Below are positions 62,966-64,000 of a stretch of 64,000 nt of DNA, in pieces (the stretch's first letter is position 1; every line of letters begins with the position of its first letter). The stretch spans positions 20,425-84,424 of the forward strand of contig PBAU01000005.1 in the NCBI GenBank assembly GCA_002716355.1, given 5' to 3'. The translations under genes and the position numbers were made by a program. The stretch is from a bacterium (lineage in GTDB: Bacteria > UBP7 > UBA6624). Under the pieces are notes generated by a model. The model had not been told where the DNA came from and did no database searches. It saw nothing but the letters and a program-made list of their open reading frames with translations.

Positions 62966-64000
62966 GATATCAAGTCTAACCATTTTTCGGCTGGAGGGTT
63001 TGTCAAATTGGAAATTTCAAAATCCCCAATTGCTTTCGGATACACAACATTCAAGCCTTGGGATGTCCATTTTTTGTCCTTTTGGAGAGCTTCAAAGAAA
63101 GAAGCTTTATCTATATTGAAATGTTCAATGTTTGTTGGAAGACCTGCCCTCTCTAACATATCTTGGATAATCCCAGCTGTTCCTGTTTCAGATAATCCTT
63201 CCATCTCGGACCATTTTGACATTGCGACCATGCCAAGCCCAACCGCTTCACCGTGTCTTATTTTTTCGGATGAAGACAGTTCGATTGCATGTCCAACTGT
63301 ATGCCCAAAATTCAAAAATATTCTTTGATTATCGATGTCATAAGGGTCTGCATCGACATACTCGCACTTTAAATTAACAACTTTCTTTATGTATGAATCC
63401 AATTTAATAAGATTTTGATTTTTGAGAGATTTGATATCTTTATAAACAGCTGAAAAAAGCTCTTCATCAAGGCAACTCATTTTTATCATTTCAGCCAAAC
63501 CACTTAAATATTCTTCATGTTTTAAAGTCGGCAAAAACGAAGAATCTATTCTTATCGATTTGGGCATCTGGAAATTTCCCACAAGGTTCTTTGCATTGCC
63601 AAAATTAACAGCAAACTTACCTCCTATTGAAGCATCTACCATACTTAATAAAGTGGTCGGTATAAGATGAACAGGAACGCCTCTTAAATGTATAGAGGCT
63701 GCAAAACCAACGGTATCAGAAATTGCGCCACCACCCATAACCACTACAGAGCCATCTCTGGATAGCCCTGCTTGGTTGAAAAAATCTAACAAACCATGGA
63801 TGCTTTTGTATGTTTTTGAACCTTCTCCACCTGAAAAATTCAAAATTTCATTACAACCTTTTGGGAACGCGAAAAGATAACCAGAAACATCGTTTTCAAT
63901 TACCCCAACAGAATTATCCTCATCAATAGAGTGATTGGAACTACCCCATCCCAAAATAATGTTATGCTGTTTATTTATTATTTCTATACCAGCATTCAAG
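62962..64000 (-). CDS. aroB: 3-dehydroquinate synthase (5' end outside window)
   Basis: At least 345 residues; the frame stays open to the window edge, so the true start is beyond it. VVVMGGGAISDTVGFAASIH, VHLIPTTLLSMVDASIGGKF, NLVGNFQMPKSI, SGLAEMIKMSCL and NFGHTVGHAIELSS mark AroB, with the zinc-binding Glu and His residues in the last motifs. It makes the first carbocycle of the shikimate pathway. The gene is coupled to aroQ. Confidence 0.96.
   Translation of the reverse strand, partial: LNAGIEIINKQHNIILGWGSSNHSIDEDNSVGVIENDVSGYLFAFPKGCNEILNFSGGEGSKTYKSIHGLLDFFNQAGLSRDGSVVVMGGGAISDTVGFAASIHLRGVPVHLIPTTLLSMVDASIGGKFAVNFGNAKNLVGNFQMPKSIRIDSSFLPTLKHEEYLSGLAEMIKMSCLDEELFSAVYKDIKSLKNQNLIKLDSYIKKVVNLKCEYVDADPYDIDNQRIFLNFGHTVGHAIELSSSEKIRHGEAVGLGMVAMSKWSEMEGLSETGTAGIIQDMLERAGLPTNIEHFNIDKASFFEALQKDKKWTSQGLNVVYPKAIGDFEISNLTNPPAEKWLDLIS

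Overview
This window comes from an AT-rich (roughly one third G+C by eye), very tightly packed chromosome of a Gram-negative bacterium. Evidence for an outer membrane is an LptD/OstA-like protein, many signal-peptide and lipobox proteins, a predicted outer-membrane barrel and periplasmic HtrA-like proteases. A menaquinone/ubiquinone methyltransferase sits divergently from a Rieske protein, so it respires. RodA, MurA and MltG show a peptidoglycan wall. The style (almost no intergenic DNA, no transcription factor, no mobile element, no tRNA or rRNA in 64 kb, many NTGA stop/start overlaps) fits a streamlined uncultivated, probably marine, lineage. I cannot name the phylum from the sequence alone.

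Layout: (1) 0-9.5 kb: partial Rieske gene, ubiE, an mltG-yqeG-folD-lptD-like operon, then a TPR/NHL lipoprotein coupled to mfd. (2) 9.5-23.7 kb: the accessory heart of the window, a catabolic cluster on the minus strand built round a divergent PaaABCD-type di-iron oxygenase. PaaD is split into two genes, there are two PaaB-like proteins (one only 54 aa), and the PaaC-like subunit appears to keep di-iron ligands. Around these are three crotonase-fold enzymes, a 3-hydroxyacyl-CoA dehydrogenase, two aldehyde dehydrogenases, a PaaY-like hexapeptide protein, a pterin dehydratase, an amidohydrolase-2 enzyme, an SRPBCC protein, a VOC protein and a GH5 glycosidase. A membrane M28 peptidase gene interrupts the cluster on the opposite strand. 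(3) 23.8-28.6 kb plus strand: nnr, alr, a phytol/dolichol-kinase-like membrane protein and a phnC-phnE transporter pair with no binding protein. (4) 28.6-48 kb minus strand: msrA, nucleotide-sugar genes, an outer-membrane protein, rodA-tpi-pgk-gap-yvcK-murA, the complete F1Fo ATP synthase operon, a GDP-sugar reductase and enolase. (5) 48-54 kb: three adjacent trypsin/PDZ proteins, only the middle one with an intact catalytic triad, with a SurA-N-like lipoprotein, a BON lipoprotein and a Yip1-like membrane protein. (6) groES-groEL. (7) 56-61.4 kb: a secreted module with a metzincin-PKD protease, a PD40 propeller protein and a small lipoprotein. (8) Two unknown membrane proteins, aroQ and partial aroB.

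The strongest candidates for new biology are the remodelled Paa-like oxygenase cluster, the protease/pseudoprotease array with an EF-hand inside a PDZ domain, and three oddities of the ATP synthase: a His-rich repeat on subunit a, an alanine motif replacing the glycine motif in subunit c, and a recent internal duplication in epsilon.
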